This document shows, in pieces, positions 45,979 through 54,376 of a DNA stretch of 64,000 nucleotides (position 1 is its first letter; the number at the start of each line of letters is the position of its first letter). The position numbers and the translations under genes were made by a program. The notes under the pieces are model-generated. The model did no database searches and was not told the DNA's origin. It was given only the letters and a program-made list of their open reading frames with translations. The DNA is from Xanthomonas hyacinthi (GTDB taxonomy: Bacteria > Pseudomonadota > Gammaproteobacteria > Xanthomonadales > Xanthomonadaceae): assembly GCF_009769165.1 (NCBI RefSeq), contig NZ_CP043476.1, positions 310,001-374,000 on the forward strand, read 5' to 3'.

Positions 45979-46875
45979 ATGCAACTCTCCGATCTGAGGA
46001 TCTTTCTTCGCGTGCTCGACAGCGGCTCGCTGTCGGGGGCGGCGCGCGCAACCGGCCTACCCAAGTCGTCGATCAGCCGTGCGCTGAATCGGCTGGAGTC
46101 CGACGTGGGCGCGGCGCTGCTCGACCGCTCGGGACGGCGCGTGAAGGTCACTGACGCAGGTAGCGCGTTGCAGCCGCACGCAGTGTCTCTGCTGAGCGCT
46201 GCCGACGAGGCACAGGCGTCCATCGACAGCACCGCCGGGCTGTTGCGCGGCACGCTCAAGGTGAATGCCCCGTTTGCACTCGCCGCCATCTTGCTTTCGC
46301 CCATGCTCGCGGACTTCCTGAAGCGGTATCCAGACCTCGACCTGGTGCTGGAAGTCGACAACCGCAGGGTCGACCTCGCCGCCGAAGAGGTCGATGTCGC
46401 CTTGCGCATCGGCCCGCTGCCCAGCTCGGAGCTCGTCGCACGCCACCTCACGGACATGGCGCTGTGGACGTGCGCCAGTCCTGCTTATCTGGTGGCGCAC
46501 GGAATGCCGCACGAACCGTCGCAGCTGAGTGCCCATCGCCTGCTGTCACGCATCAACCAGCCCGCGCGCTGGCGCTATACCTCGGCAAAGGGCGAGCACC
46601 TCGACGTAAGCGTGCCGCCCCGCACCGTCATCCCTGATGTCGCTGCGTTGTTGCCGATCCTCATCGGCGGCTGTGGCATCGGCCGACTGCCAGACTTCCT
46701 CGCGGCGCCGGCCATCCGGGACGGCTCACTGACGCGATTGCTGCCACACCACGCATCGGATGTCGTCCAATTGCACGCCGTGTACACCAACCGGAAGACG
46801 CTTTCGACGAAGGCGCGGGTCTTCATCGATGCCGTTGCCTGTCACCTGTCCGAACTGCAGCGAACGTGGAAATAG
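45979..46875 (+). CDS. LysR-family regulator
   Basis: A 298-residue LysR protein. The HTH is LRIFLRVLDSGSLSGAARAT, then GLPKSSISRALNRLE. The effector domain starts near residue 88. I chose the ATG that begins MQLSDLRIF; upstream in-frame starts at 45943 and 45961 are possible. It is divergent from the NmrA-epoxide hydrolase operon and is its likely regulator. Confidence 0.9.
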   Translation: MQLSDLRIFLRVLDSGSLSGAARATGLPKSSISRALNRLESDVGAALLDRSGRRVKVTDAGSALQPHAVSLLSAADEAQASIDSTAGLLRGTLKVNAPFALAAILLSPMLADFLKRYPDLDLVLEVDNRRVDLAAEEVDVALRIGPLPSSELVARHLTDMALWTCASPAYLVAHGMPHEPSQLSAHRLLSRINQPARWRYTSAKGEHLDVSVPPRTVIPDVAALLPILIGGCGIGRLPDFLAAPAIRDGSLTRLLPHHASDVVQLHAVYTNRKTLSTKARVFIDAVACHLSELQRTWK

Positions 46876-47809
46876 GCGCCCTGCGCCTGGCCAATGAGAT
46901 AGGTCGTTCGTTGCTCAGTAAAGCGGTACGCCGTAAGGCAAGTGTTCGATGCCGGAGCGAGCGGAAGGACGGATTCGTCGCTAGTGGCTGGATGGCCCGC
47001 GCCGACTGACCAACCTGCATCCCATCACAGGCCGCGCCTTGTCGCGCGCCGTGTGGTGGATTCTCGAAGCGTAGGAATAACGCGCTGCACCGGTTAAGAA
47101 TCCGGGCACGGCAGTGGCCCACAGCACCCGGTTTCAACGTCCAAAGCAAAGTCGCCACGTCGCCGCCTTCGACCAGGCGGCGATGTGGCGATGTGGCGAG
47201 CGCACAAGTGCCTTACGCGGCATGGCGATCGGTGCCCGCAGACGTGGGCAAGGTTTCGCTGGCGCCCCGCCGCAATGGGTGGGGCTTGTGTGCTACGCCC
47301 CGGCTTGCTGCGACAGGTTGCGCAAAAGCGTGCCGTCCTCGACGCTGGCCGTTCGTCGCCCGCTCGTCACGAAGGCGAGAACGGCGCGCACGACCTGATC
47401 TGGTCGCGCAGCAAGCCAGCGGTCTGACGGCCACCCGACGCGCCCCGCCCATCGCGGCGGGGTGCGTCACCGACAAAGGCCGCTATGGGCTGCGCGTGTT
47501 GAAGCAGCGCAGCATTGTCGTGAATCGCCGTAGTTGATCGTCGCTCCAGGGATCAGTGCGCCCATAGAAAGCGAGACTCCGTTGATCGATGCCAGCTTCA
47601 GGCGCTTGCGGCCGTCCTCGGTGAGCAGCGCGACGACCGCAAAGAGAAGCGCTGATTCGCCAATTTCCGATCGAAATTGGTGTCGGTCGGGTCTTCAATG
47701 GTTTTCTCCCGCTCGAAGGTGCGCTGCCTTGGCGGCATGCTGAATTCAGCTCGACCCATATATACAGCTTATCTGTACAGTAAAACTGCATGTGTGGTAT
47801 CATCGCCTC
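46876..47809. other. Long stretch without a supportable gene
   Basis: About 930 bases between LysR and MarR. Short frames exist on both strands, but none has a recognisable domain, a good ribosome site or consistent codon use. It is probably decayed sequence at a junction of the accessory patchwork. The last ~50 bases carry the marR promoter region, including an 8-base palindrome. Confidence 0.6.
47769..47784. promoter_or_regulatory. Operator-like palindrome upstream of marR
   Basis: The core CTGTACAG (47773-47780) is a perfect palindrome with TT and AA at the outer edges, in an AT-rich stretch 29 bases before the MarR start. It is a likely autoregulatory MarR site. Confidence 0.5.
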
Positions 47810-48262
47810 ATGACCAAACAATCACGCACGTCCGAAGCTCATCAGTCAGCCGCCCTGGCCGGTGAGCTGCGCATTTCCATGGGCAAACTGATGCGACGGT
47901 TGCGGGAGCAGGCGCATCCGGGCGACTTCACCTCCGCCCAGAAGTCGGTTCTCCTTCGTCTGGATCGCGACGGGCCTGCAACCGTCTCCGCTCTCGCCCG
48001 GGCGGAGAGCGTGCGTCCGCAGTCCATGCGCATCACAGTGGCCGGTCTGGAGGCCATTGGGGCCGTCAGTGGTGAGTCCGACCCGGCCGATGGCCGGCAA
48101 ACCCTGATCAACCTGACCCCCACTTTCCGAAAAACCCTCAGGACCAGCCGGGCCGCCAAAGAAGACTGGCTGCTCCGTGCTTTGCAAGCGCAACTGTCGC
48201 CCCAGGAACAGGACGCACTCGCGGCCGCAGTGAAACTGCTGCAGCGGCTCGCAGACTTCTGA
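47810..48262 (+). CDS. MarR-family regulator
   Basis: A 150-residue MarR-type winged-helix protein. The recognition region is ATVSALARAESVRPQSMRIT, followed by a wing with GESDPADGRQTLINLT. It heads a run of same-strand genes (isochorismatase-like, small membrane protein, MFS) with gaps of 27 and 2 bases and an overlap. It probably represses this operon until an aromatic or drug-like ligand binds. Confidence 0.9.
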   Translation: MTKQSRTSEAHQSAALAGELRISMGKLMRRLREQAHPGDFTSAQKSVLLRLDRDGPATVSALARAESVRPQSMRITVAGLEAIGAVSGESDPADGRQTLINLTPTFRKTLRTSRAAKEDWLLRALQAQLSPQEQDALAAAVKLLQRLADF

Positions 48263-48289
48263 GCAGCCCCAGACCCATTCAGGAAAAAC

Positions 48290-48853
48290 ATGGCTCTCAC
48301 CACGCTCGATCCGAACACCGCCCTCATCGTCGTCGATCTGCAAAAAGGTCTTGTCGGCGCCCCTTTCATCCACCCCATAGGCAAGGTCGTGGAGCGCTCG
48401 CGTGCACTGCTCCACGCGTTTCGCGAACGCGGCTTGCCAGTTGTGCTGGTCAACGTCGCCGGTGGAGCACCGGGCCGCACCGAGCGGCCGCGCCGCAGCG
48501 AACCATTTCCGGCCGGATGGACAGACCTGATTGCCGAACTCGACCAGCAGCCCGGTGACATTGTCGTGACGAAGCGGACCTGGGGTGCGTTCGTCAGCAC
48601 CGACCTTGAGGGCCGGCTGAAGGCACTGGGCGTCACCCAGGTGGTCGTCACCGGCGTCGCTACCGGGACCGGCGTCGAGTCGACAGCTCGACAAGCGTAT
48701 GAGCATGGCTTCAACGTCACTTTGGCCGTTGACGCGATGACGGACGGGAGTCCCGAGGCACATGAGTACAGCATCAAGCACGTCTTCCCGAAGCTCGGCG
48801 AAACGGGTACGGCGCAAGACATCATCGATCTGCTTGGAACGAGGAGCGCCTGA
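48290..48853 (+). CDS. Isochorismatase-like hydrolase lacking the catalytic cysteine
   Basis: A 187-residue protein with the isochorismatase/cysteine-hydrolase fold. The aspartate of ALIVVDLQKG and the lysine of VVTKRTWGAF are present. The segment that should carry the nucleophilic cysteine reads GVATGTGVESTARQAYE. It therefore belongs to a subgroup without the usual Cys. Either it uses another mechanism, as isochorismatases proper do, or it has a different role. It lies in the MarR operon. Confidence 0.85.
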   Translation: MALTTLDPNTALIVVDLQKGLVGAPFIHPIGKVVERSRALLHAFRERGLPVVLVNVAGGAPGRTERPRRSEPFPAGWTDLIAELDQQPGDIVVTKRTWGAFVSTDLEGRLKALGVTQVVVTGVATGTGVESTARQAYEHGFNVTLAVDAMTDGSPEAHEYSIKHVFPKLGETGTAQDIIDLLGTRSA

Positions 48854-48855
48854 AT

Positions 48856-49185
48856 ATGGAATGGCTACATCTCGTGTCCTACTTCTTCGGCGGCGCCTTT
48901 CTCGCGAACGCCGTGCCGCACGTCGTCAGCGGCGTGATGGGAACGGCGTTCCAGAGTCCGTTCGCGAAACCGCCGGGGCAAGGACTGTCCTCATCGACCG
49001 TGAACGTGCTCTGGGGCTTCTTCAATATCGTCGTCGGCTACATGCTCGTCTGCCGCGTCGGTGATTTCGGATTGAAGATCACAGGCGATGTATTTGCGCT
49101 TGGACTCGGTCTCCTCGCCATCGGGCTGTTCTCCGCGCGACATTTCGGTCGCTTCAACGGCGGCCATGGGTCGGAGCATTCGTGA
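48856..49185 (+). CDS. Small integral membrane protein
   Basis: A 109-residue protein with three or four hydrophobic segments (about 5-27, 47-66, 77-95). I do not recognise the family. It sits 2 bases after the isochorismatase-like gene and overlaps the MFS start (GTGA), so it is co-translated with both and probably helps the efflux or detoxification unit. Confidence 0.75.
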   Translation: MEWLHLVSYFFGGAFLANAVPHVVSGVMGTAFQSPFAKPPGQGLSSSTVNVLWGFFNIVVGYMLVCRVGDFGLKITGDVFALGLGLLAIGLFSARHFGRFNGGHGSEHS

Positions 49186-50495
49186 GTGTGGCGACAACGG
49201 GCGTCTTTCGTTCGCTGAGGAACGTCAACTACCGCATTTGGGCGGCCGGCGCGCTGGTCTCGAATGTAGGGACATGGATGCAGCGTACTGCCCAGGATTG
49301 GCTGGTCCTCGCCCAGCTCACGCATCACAACGCCTCGGCCGTGGGCACGGTCATGGCGCTCCAGTTTGGGCCGCAGCTCCTGCTCCTGCCCTGGACCGGC
49401 TTCGCAGCCGATCACTGCGACCAGCGCAAGCTCCTGATGGCGACCCAAGCGGCCATGGGTGTTTTTGCCTTGGCGTTGGGGCTTCTCACCGTCACAGGCA
49501 TCGTCCAGCTCTGGCACGTCTATGTGTTTGCTTTTCTGTCCGGCTGCGCGGCGGCATTTGATGCCCCTGTGCGCCAAACCTTCGTGGCGGAACTGGTTGG
49601 CGACGCAGATCTGCCAAACGCGGTCGCGCTTAACTCGACTTCGTTCAATGCGGCACGGATGATCGGGCCAGCAGTGGCCGGTGTGACCATCGCTTCGATT
49701 GGCTCTGGCTGGGCGTTCCTGCTCAACGGCGCCAGTTTTATCGCGGTGTTGCTCTCCTTGTTTCTGCTGCGCGCCTCCGGTCTGCGTGCGAGCGCACGGG
49801 CACGCCGGACCAAGGGGCATCTTGGCGAGGGATTGCGCTACGTATGGTCCCGACCGGACCTCCGGGCGATCCTGGTCATGCTGTTTCTGATCGGCACATT
49901 CGGACTGAATTTCCCGATCTTCATCTCGACCATGGCCGTCGGTGTTTTCCACACCGATGCACGTGGCTATGGCCTCCTATCCTCGATCATGGCTGTCGGT
50001 ACCATCACAGGGGCACTGCTTGCCGCCGGTCGCGATCGACCACGGTTCATGTCCCTGCTGATCGGTGCCGCGATTTTCGGACTCGGTTGCACGTTGGCCG
50101 CCATCGCCCCGAACTATTGGCTGTTCGCCAGCGCTCTGGTCGTCATCGGTGTGGCCGCCTTGACCTTCACCAACGCGACCAACAGCTTGATGCAGCTCAC
50201 GACCGAGCCTGCCATGCGCGGACGGGTGATGGCCTTGCGCGTGGGCATCGCGCTCGGAGGTACGCCGATCGGTGCGCCGATCGTGGGTTGGGTGACTGAC
50301 CATCTGGGGCCGCGCTGGGCACTCGGCGTCGGCGCGGCATCTGGCTTTGCCGCGGCCATCGTAGCCATCTACGCCATGACGCAACAAATTCATCGACCGG
50401 GCGGAGGCGGATTCGAGGGCACGACTTTTAATGATGCGGCGATCGAGGTCCGTTCGGCCACCAACACGAACACTGCACGAGAATCCGGGCACTGA
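49182..50495 (+). CDS. MFS transporter, EntS/MFS_3-like
   Basis: A 437-residue transporter with about 12 transmembrane segments and the family signature GTWMQRTAQDWLVL near the N-terminus. ALNSTSFNAARMIGPAVAG follows in the middle. It resembles EntS-type exporters of siderophores or small aromatics. The start is GTG overlapping the previous stop. The last residues (after about 415) run directly into the trbG fragment, so its C-terminus may have been altered by the junction. Confidence 0.9.
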   Translation: MSVATTGVFRSLRNVNYRIWAAGALVSNVGTWMQRTAQDWLVLAQLTHHNASAVGTVMALQFGPQLLLLPWTGFAADHCDQRKLLMATQAAMGVFALALGLLTVTGIVQLWHVYVFAFLSGCAAAFDAPVRQTFVAELVGDADLPNAVALNSTSFNAARMIGPAVAGVTIASIGSGWAFLLNGASFIAVLLSLFLLRASGLRASARARRTKGHLGEGLRYVWSRPDLRAILVMLFLIGTFGLNFPIFISTMAVGVFHTDARGYGLLSSIMAVGTITGALLAAGRDRPRFMSLLIGAAIFGLGCTLAAIAPNYWLFASALVVIGVAALTFTNATNSLMQLTTEPAMRGRVMALRVGIALGGTPIGAPIVGWVTDHLGPRWALGVGAASGFAAAIVAIYAMTQQIHRPGGGGFEGTTFNDAAIEVRSATNTNTARESGH

Positions 50496-50496
50496 C

Positions 50497-50703
50497 GGCA
50501 AGACGTTCCCGCCCGGCATCGCGCAGGGCGAGCTGCCACCGCTGTTCGTGATTGACGCGCAGGGCGACGGACAGTTGGTGAACTACCGCTTCCGCTCGCC
50601 GTATTACATCGTGGACCGGCTGTTCGGCGCGGCCGAACTTCGCCTGGGCGCGGACAAGGGCGACGTGGTGCGCATCGAGCGCACCGATGGACAGAGGTAC
50701 TGA
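50497..50703 (+). pseudogene. trbG: C-terminal fragment of trbG (VirB9-like)
   Basis: The reading frame encodes FPPGIAQGELPPLFVIDAQG, then LVNYRFRSPYYIVDRLF and AAELRLG, the unmistakable C-terminus of the TrbG outer-membrane-complex protein. The rest is missing. The fragment starts where the MFS gene stops, so a deletion or recombination event joined the two. It is immediately followed by trbI. Confidence 0.88.
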
Positions 50704-50705
50704 CC

Positions 50706-51995
50706 ATGAGCCGGGACGATACCGCCGATATCCCGGTGCCGGATGTGCCGCCCAAGGTGCCTCCGGAGAACGTGACGCTGCGCGCCCAGCCGCGCCCGGT
50801 GACGCGGTTGCACCGCCGCATGCTGGCCGTGCTTGCTGGCGGCCTATCGGTCGCCGTGCTGGGTGCGCTGATGTGGTCGTTGCAACCGCAACGTCGTGGC
50901 AACTCGGAAGCGACCGAGCTGTACAACGTCGATCGTGTGTCGCGCTCCGAAGGACTCGACCGATTGCCCGCGGACTATTCCAAGCTGCCGCCAGCGGTGC
51001 CGCAGTTGGGTGCGCCGCTACCGGGCGACCTCGGGGGCCCGATCCACAAGGCCGAGCATCAGGCGCAGGGCTACGCCTATCAGCAGCCGGGGCATGATCC
51101 GGCCGAGGCCGAACGCCTTGCGCGCCTCAAGGAGGCCGAGGAAGCGGCGGCTTCATCGGTGCTCTTCCGCTCAGGTGGAGCGAAGGTGGCCGCTGCGGCA
51201 TCGGCGCAGGGTACGTCTACTGCCGGCCCGACCACGAATGCCGCGTTCGATCCGATGGCTGCTGGCCCGGCCTCCACCGCCGCGCAACCCGCCGACCCTA
51301 CGGCCGTGCAGAACCGGCAGGATCAGAAGGAAGCGTTTCTGTCCAAAGCCGGTTCCACGCAAACACGCAATTCCGGAAACCTTCAAACGCCTGCATCTCC
51401 TTACCAGGTGATGGCCGGTACCGTGATCGCGGCTGCGTTGGTGACAGGCATCAAGCCCGATCTGCCGGGCAATGTGATCGCAACAGTAACCGAGCCGGTC
51501 TACGACACGGCCACCGGCAAGTTCCTGCTGATCCCGCAGGGCGCTCGGCTCATGGACAAGTACAACAGCCAGGTCAGCTACGGGCAAAGCCGTGTGCAGG
51601 TCGTGTGGAACCGGGCCATCCTGCCGGACACGTCCTCGTTCCAGCTCGACAATCTCGTGGGCACCGACGCCGCCGGCTATGCCGGGCTGGAGGATGGGGT
51701 CGATTGGCATTGGGATCGCATCCTGGCCGGTGCGGCGATGACGACCCTGCTGGGCATCGGCGCCGAACTGGCCGCACCGGAGAGCCGCCAGGATGGGAAT
51801 CGCGTCATCATTGCAGGACGCGATGGCCTGCAAGACACCGTGAATCAAGTCGGCCAGGAGATGACCCGGCGCAACATGAACATCCAGCCGACCTTGACCG
51901 GCCGGCCCGGCTTGCCGGTGCGCATCATCGTCAATCGGGATCTGGTGCTGCGGCCGTATCAGCCGCTGTTCTTCATCAAGGGGGCATCGCGATGA
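50706..51995 (+). CDS. trbI: Conjugal transfer protein TrbI (VirB10-like)
   Basis: A 429-residue VirB10/TrbI protein that spans the envelope in a conjugation channel. It has an N-terminal cytoplasmic tail, one transmembrane helix (about 39-60) and a Pro/Ala/Gln-rich periplasmic linker. The C-terminal beta-barrel domain has VMAGTVIAAALVTGIKPDLP and GKFLLIPQGARLMDKYNSQV. The gene appears intact, but the other mating-pair genes are gone, so it is a relic of a Tn4371-like integrative element. Confidence 0.93.
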   Translation: MSRDDTADIPVPDVPPKVPPENVTLRAQPRPVTRLHRRMLAVLAGGLSVAVLGALMWSLQPQRRGNSEATELYNVDRVSRSEGLDRLPADYSKLPPAVPQLGAPLPGDLGGPIHKAEHQAQGYAYQQPGHDPAEAERLARLKEAEEAAASSVLFRSGGAKVAAAASAQGTSTAGPTTNAAFDPMAAGPASTAAQPADPTAVQNRQDQKEAFLSKAGSTQTRNSGNLQTPASPYQVMAGTVIAAALVTGIKPDLPGNVIATVTEPVYDTATGKFLLIPQGARLMDKYNSQVSYGQSRVQVVWNRAILPDTSSFQLDNLVGTDAAGYAGLEDGVDWHWDRILAGAAMTTLLGIGAELAAPESRQDGNRVIIAGRDGLQDTVNQVGQEMTRRNMNIQPTLTGRPGLPVRIIVNRDLVLRPYQPLFFIKGASR

Positions 51996-52246
51996 GCACG
52001 AACAAGCTGCGACTGGGGCCGCTGCCCAAGACGGAAATCATCAAGGCCACTTTCGCGTGCTCAGCGAGCCTGAAGGCCGATCTGGATCGCTATGCAACAC
52101 TGCATGCGCAGGCCCATGGCGAAGCGGTCGACGCGGCGACGCTGATTCCGCACATGCTGCAAGCGTTCATAGCGCGGGATCGGGGATTTAGATCTCGCTC
52201 GCATCCTGGGCAGAAGCGGGCTGCACCAAGCAACACATCACCTTGA
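51992..52246 (+). CDS. DUF2274 protein of the trb module
   Basis: An 84-residue protein whose first ~65 residues (KLRLGPLPKTEIIKATFACS through AFIARDRGF) match DUF2274 proteins, which in Tn4371-like elements follow trbI with the same ATGA overlap. The C-terminal ~18 residues (after RDRGF) differ from the usual end and may come from fused foreign sequence. Confidence 0.85.
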   Translation: MSTNKLRLGPLPKTEIIKATFACSASLKADLDRYATLHAQAHGEAVDAATLIPHMLQAFIARDRGFRSRSHPGQKRAAPSNTSP

Positions 52247-52398
52247 TGGTGATTAACCCGCCACCTCTTCTTGAGATCGCGGGGTGCAGTTCAACGGCGG
52301 CTGTCTGCGCATTGCTGACGCTCCATGCCGCAGCTCTCTATGGCTGTACACGGCCCGTTGCTGCCTCTCGCTGCTTCAGATGAGTGACGTCGAACCGG

Positions 52399-52776
52399 TC
52401 ATTCGGCTTCCTGCTGAACCAGGTTGTCGCGCTCCGCGAAGATGCCTGCCATCTCCGCAGCGTTCTTGGTTCCCCAGGTGCACAGCGGAATGATCGCGTC
52501 GGCTAGGCTGCGACCGAGCGGGGTCAGCGCGTAGTCCACGCGCGGCGGTACTTCGTTGTAGCTTGTCCGCGCCAGCACCCGATCGGCTTCCAGATCCTTC
52601 AGCGACTGGATGAGCACCTTGTCGCTGACACCCTCGACCAGTCGCTTCAGTCCGCCGTAGCGCTTCGGGCCGTCACGAAGGAAGAACAGGACCAGCGGCT
52701 TCCACTTGCCCGAGATGACGCGGAGCGTGGCATTGAGCCCGCAGCCGGTGCCGCAGATTTCAGAAGACGTCGTCAT
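52399..52776 (-). CDS. HxlR-family regulator, cysteine-containing
   Basis: A 125-residue winged-helix protein of the HxlR/YodB type. The core is GLNATLRVISGKWKPLVLFF, with GLKRLVEGVSDKVLIQSLKD as recognition part. Two cysteines near the N-terminus (EICGTGCGL) recall redox- or quinone-sensing members such as YodB and QorR. It is divergent from an SDR gene with a 111-base control region. Confidence 0.9.
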   Translation of the reverse strand: MTTSSEICGTGCGLNATLRVISGKWKPLVLFFLRDGPKRYGGLKRLVEGVSDKVLIQSLKDLEADRVLARTSYNEVPPRVDYALTPLGRSLADAIIPLCTWGTKNAAEMAGIFAERDNLVQQEAE

Positions 52777-52781
52777 TTTCG

Positions 52782-52805
52782 ATACTTACCAAAAAGTGCA
52801 TACTT
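52782..52805. promoter_or_regulatory. Putative HxlR operator region
   Basis: Two ATACTT repeats (52782-52787 and 52800-52805) lie 18 bases apart. The first also forms an inverted repeat ACTT-N6-AAGT (52784-52797). They lie just upstream of the HxlR start in an AT-rich stretch and could serve both divergent genes. Confidence 0.5.
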
Positions 52806-52887
52806 TTCATTAGGTTATCAGGAGTGCATATTCGTTGGCAAGGAAGCAGATGGCTGCTTTCAAACGACTCAACGAAAGGTGCACGTC

Positions 52888-53622
52888 ATGAACAGACTGA
52901 ATGGAAAGACCGCTGTGATCACCGGCGGCGCGACCGGCATCGGCCGCGCCGCGGCGAAGCGCTTCATCGAGGAAGGCGCATTCGTCTACATCTTCGGCCG
53001 CCGACAGGACACGCTCGACGACGCCGTGGCCGAGTTTGGACCCAATGCCCGTGCGGTCAACGGATCGGTCTCCGACCTGGCCGACCTCGACCGGCTCTAC
53101 GCGGCCGTGAAGGCCGAGCGCGGATCCCTCGACATCGTCTTCGCCAATGCCGGTGCGGGAAGCCAGCTCGCGCTCGGCAAAATTACCGCGGAGCACATCG
53201 ACGAGACCTTCGACACCAATGTGAAGGGCACGATCTTCACGGTCCAGCAGGCGCTGCCGCTAATGGGCAAAGACGCCTCGATCATCCTGACCGGATCGAG
53301 CGCTGGCACCACTGGCGCACCGGCAATGAGCGCCTACAGCGCGAGCAAAGCTGCGGTGCGCAACCTCGCGAAGACCTGGGCGGAAGATCTCAAGGGCACT
53401 GGCATCCGTGTCAACGTGCTTTCGCCCGGCGCGACCGCGACCGAACTCGCGAAGGCAGCGCTGGGAGAGGAAGGCCAGAAGGTCTTCGCCGCGATGACAC
53501 CGCTCCAGCGCATGGCCGATCCGTCCGAGATCGCGGCGGCTGCTGCCTTTCTCGCGTCGTCGGACAGCAGTTTCATGACCGCCAGCGAGCTCGCCGTCGA
53601 CGGCGGACTGGCGCAACTCTGA
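52888..53622 (+). CDS. Short-chain dehydrogenase/reductase, copy A
   Basis: A 244-residue classical SDR. The cofactor motif is TGGATGIGRAAAKRF, with NAG in FANAGAGS. The catalytic Ser/Tyr/Lys lie in LTGSSAGTTG and SAYSASKAA, and the C-terminus is TASELAVDGGLAQL. It is closely similar to the SDR at 55122-55874 (for example DLDRLYA and ILTGSS-like blocks), so the two are paralogues within one island. It is probably induced through HxlR by an electrophile and followed by an F420-reductase-like gene. Confidence 0.93.
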   Translation: MNRLNGKTAVITGGATGIGRAAAKRFIEEGAFVYIFGRRQDTLDDAVAEFGPNARAVNGSVSDLADLDRLYAAVKAERGSLDIVFANAGAGSQLALGKITAEHIDETFDTNVKGTIFTVQQALPLMGKDASIILTGSSAGTTGAPAMSAYSASKAAVRNLAKTWAEDLKGTGIRVNVLSPGATATELAKAALGEEGQKVFAAMTPLQRMADPSEIAAAAAFLASSDSSFMTASELAVDGGLAQL

Positions 53623-53631
53623 GGTGAATCC

Positions 53632-54231
53632 ATGAGCTATGCAATCATAGGGTTCGGCAAGATCGGCCGTGCTCTGGCCAAGGCGTTTGCCCGAAGCGGC
53701 ATTGACGTCTCCGTGGCGACCACGCGCGACCCGGAGAGCTTCGCATCCGACGCAGCCGCGATCGGAGCGCAGATCATTCCTACCACGCTGGCGGAAGCCG
53801 CCAAGGCGGACGTCGTCTTTCTGGCTGTGCGGTTTGAATCACACGCAGATGTCGGGGGTGCGCTTTCCGACTGGCACGGAAAAACCATCATCGACGTGAC
53901 CAATGCCTACGGCGTGCCTCCCGAAACATTGGGAGGACAGCCCTCATCCAGGTTCGTTGCGCAAGCCTTCCCTGGCGCCCGACTGGTTAAGGGCTTCAAC
54001 CATCTAGTCGCTGCCGTCCTCGACCAGGATCCGACCGTGCAGGGTGCAAAGCGAGTCGTGTTCCTCGCAAGCGACGATGAAGGCGCTGCAGCAGAGGTTG
54101 GCGAGCTCGCGAAAAAGCTCGGCTTCGCGCCGATCCAGCTTGGCTGGCTTTCCGAAGGTGGACTGCTGGTGCAGGCACGCGGAAACAGCTGGGGTCGCCT
54201 GATCTTCAAGGACCTGGTCAAGTTCGAGTGA
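53632..54231 (+). CDS. NADPH-dependent F420-reductase-like oxidoreductase
   Basis: A 199-residue Rossmann protein. The motif is YAIIGFGKIGRALAKAF and NVxGxxxxD-like FPGARLVKGFNHLVAAVL follows, as in NADP_Rossmann F420-reductase-like proteins of non-F420 organisms. It is 9 bases downstream of SDR copy A and co-transcribed with it. The actual electron partner is unknown. Confidence 0.88.
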   Translation: MSYAIIGFGKIGRALAKAFARSGIDVSVATTRDPESFASDAAAIGAQIIPTTLAEAAKADVVFLAVRFESHADVGGALSDWHGKTIIDVTNAYGVPPETLGGQPSSRFVAQAFPGARLVKGFNHLVAAVLDQDPTVQGAKRVVFLASDDEGAAAEVGELAKKLGFAPIQLGWLSEGGLLVQARGNSWGRLIFKDLVKFE

Positions 54232-54291
54232 TGAAACGACGCTCGAATTGGGTCGAGCACGATCCGATTCGAGCCTGACGGAGAAGACACG

Positions 54292-54369
54292 ATGGCGACG
54301 ATCCGCGAGCAAATCGACACGCAGGCCATGGCGTTGGCCGCGCGGATGGACACCTCGGGGCCGGCATAA
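54292..54369 (+). CDS. Very short frame, possible gene remnant
   Basis: A 25-codon frame (MATIREQIDTQAMALAARMD...) starts at ATG and stops abruptly at 54369, next to the convergent TetR gene. The beginning looks like the N-terminus of a normal protein and could be the stump of a gene cut off during rearrangement. No function can be given. Confidence 0.3.
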   Translation: MATIREQIDTQAMALAARMDTSGPA

Positions 54370-54376
54370 CGAAGCC

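Noticed and set aside
47193..47537. 114-codon plus-strand frame in the 46.9-47.8 kb gap
   Set aside because: Arg/Ala-rich product without motif, no ribosome site, and overlapping frames of similar length exist on both strands. Not distinguishable from chance.
48290..48853. Nicotinamidase call for the isochorismatase-fold protein
   Set aside because: The catalytic cysteine is absent and the metal-binding histidine pattern of nicotinamidases is not seen.
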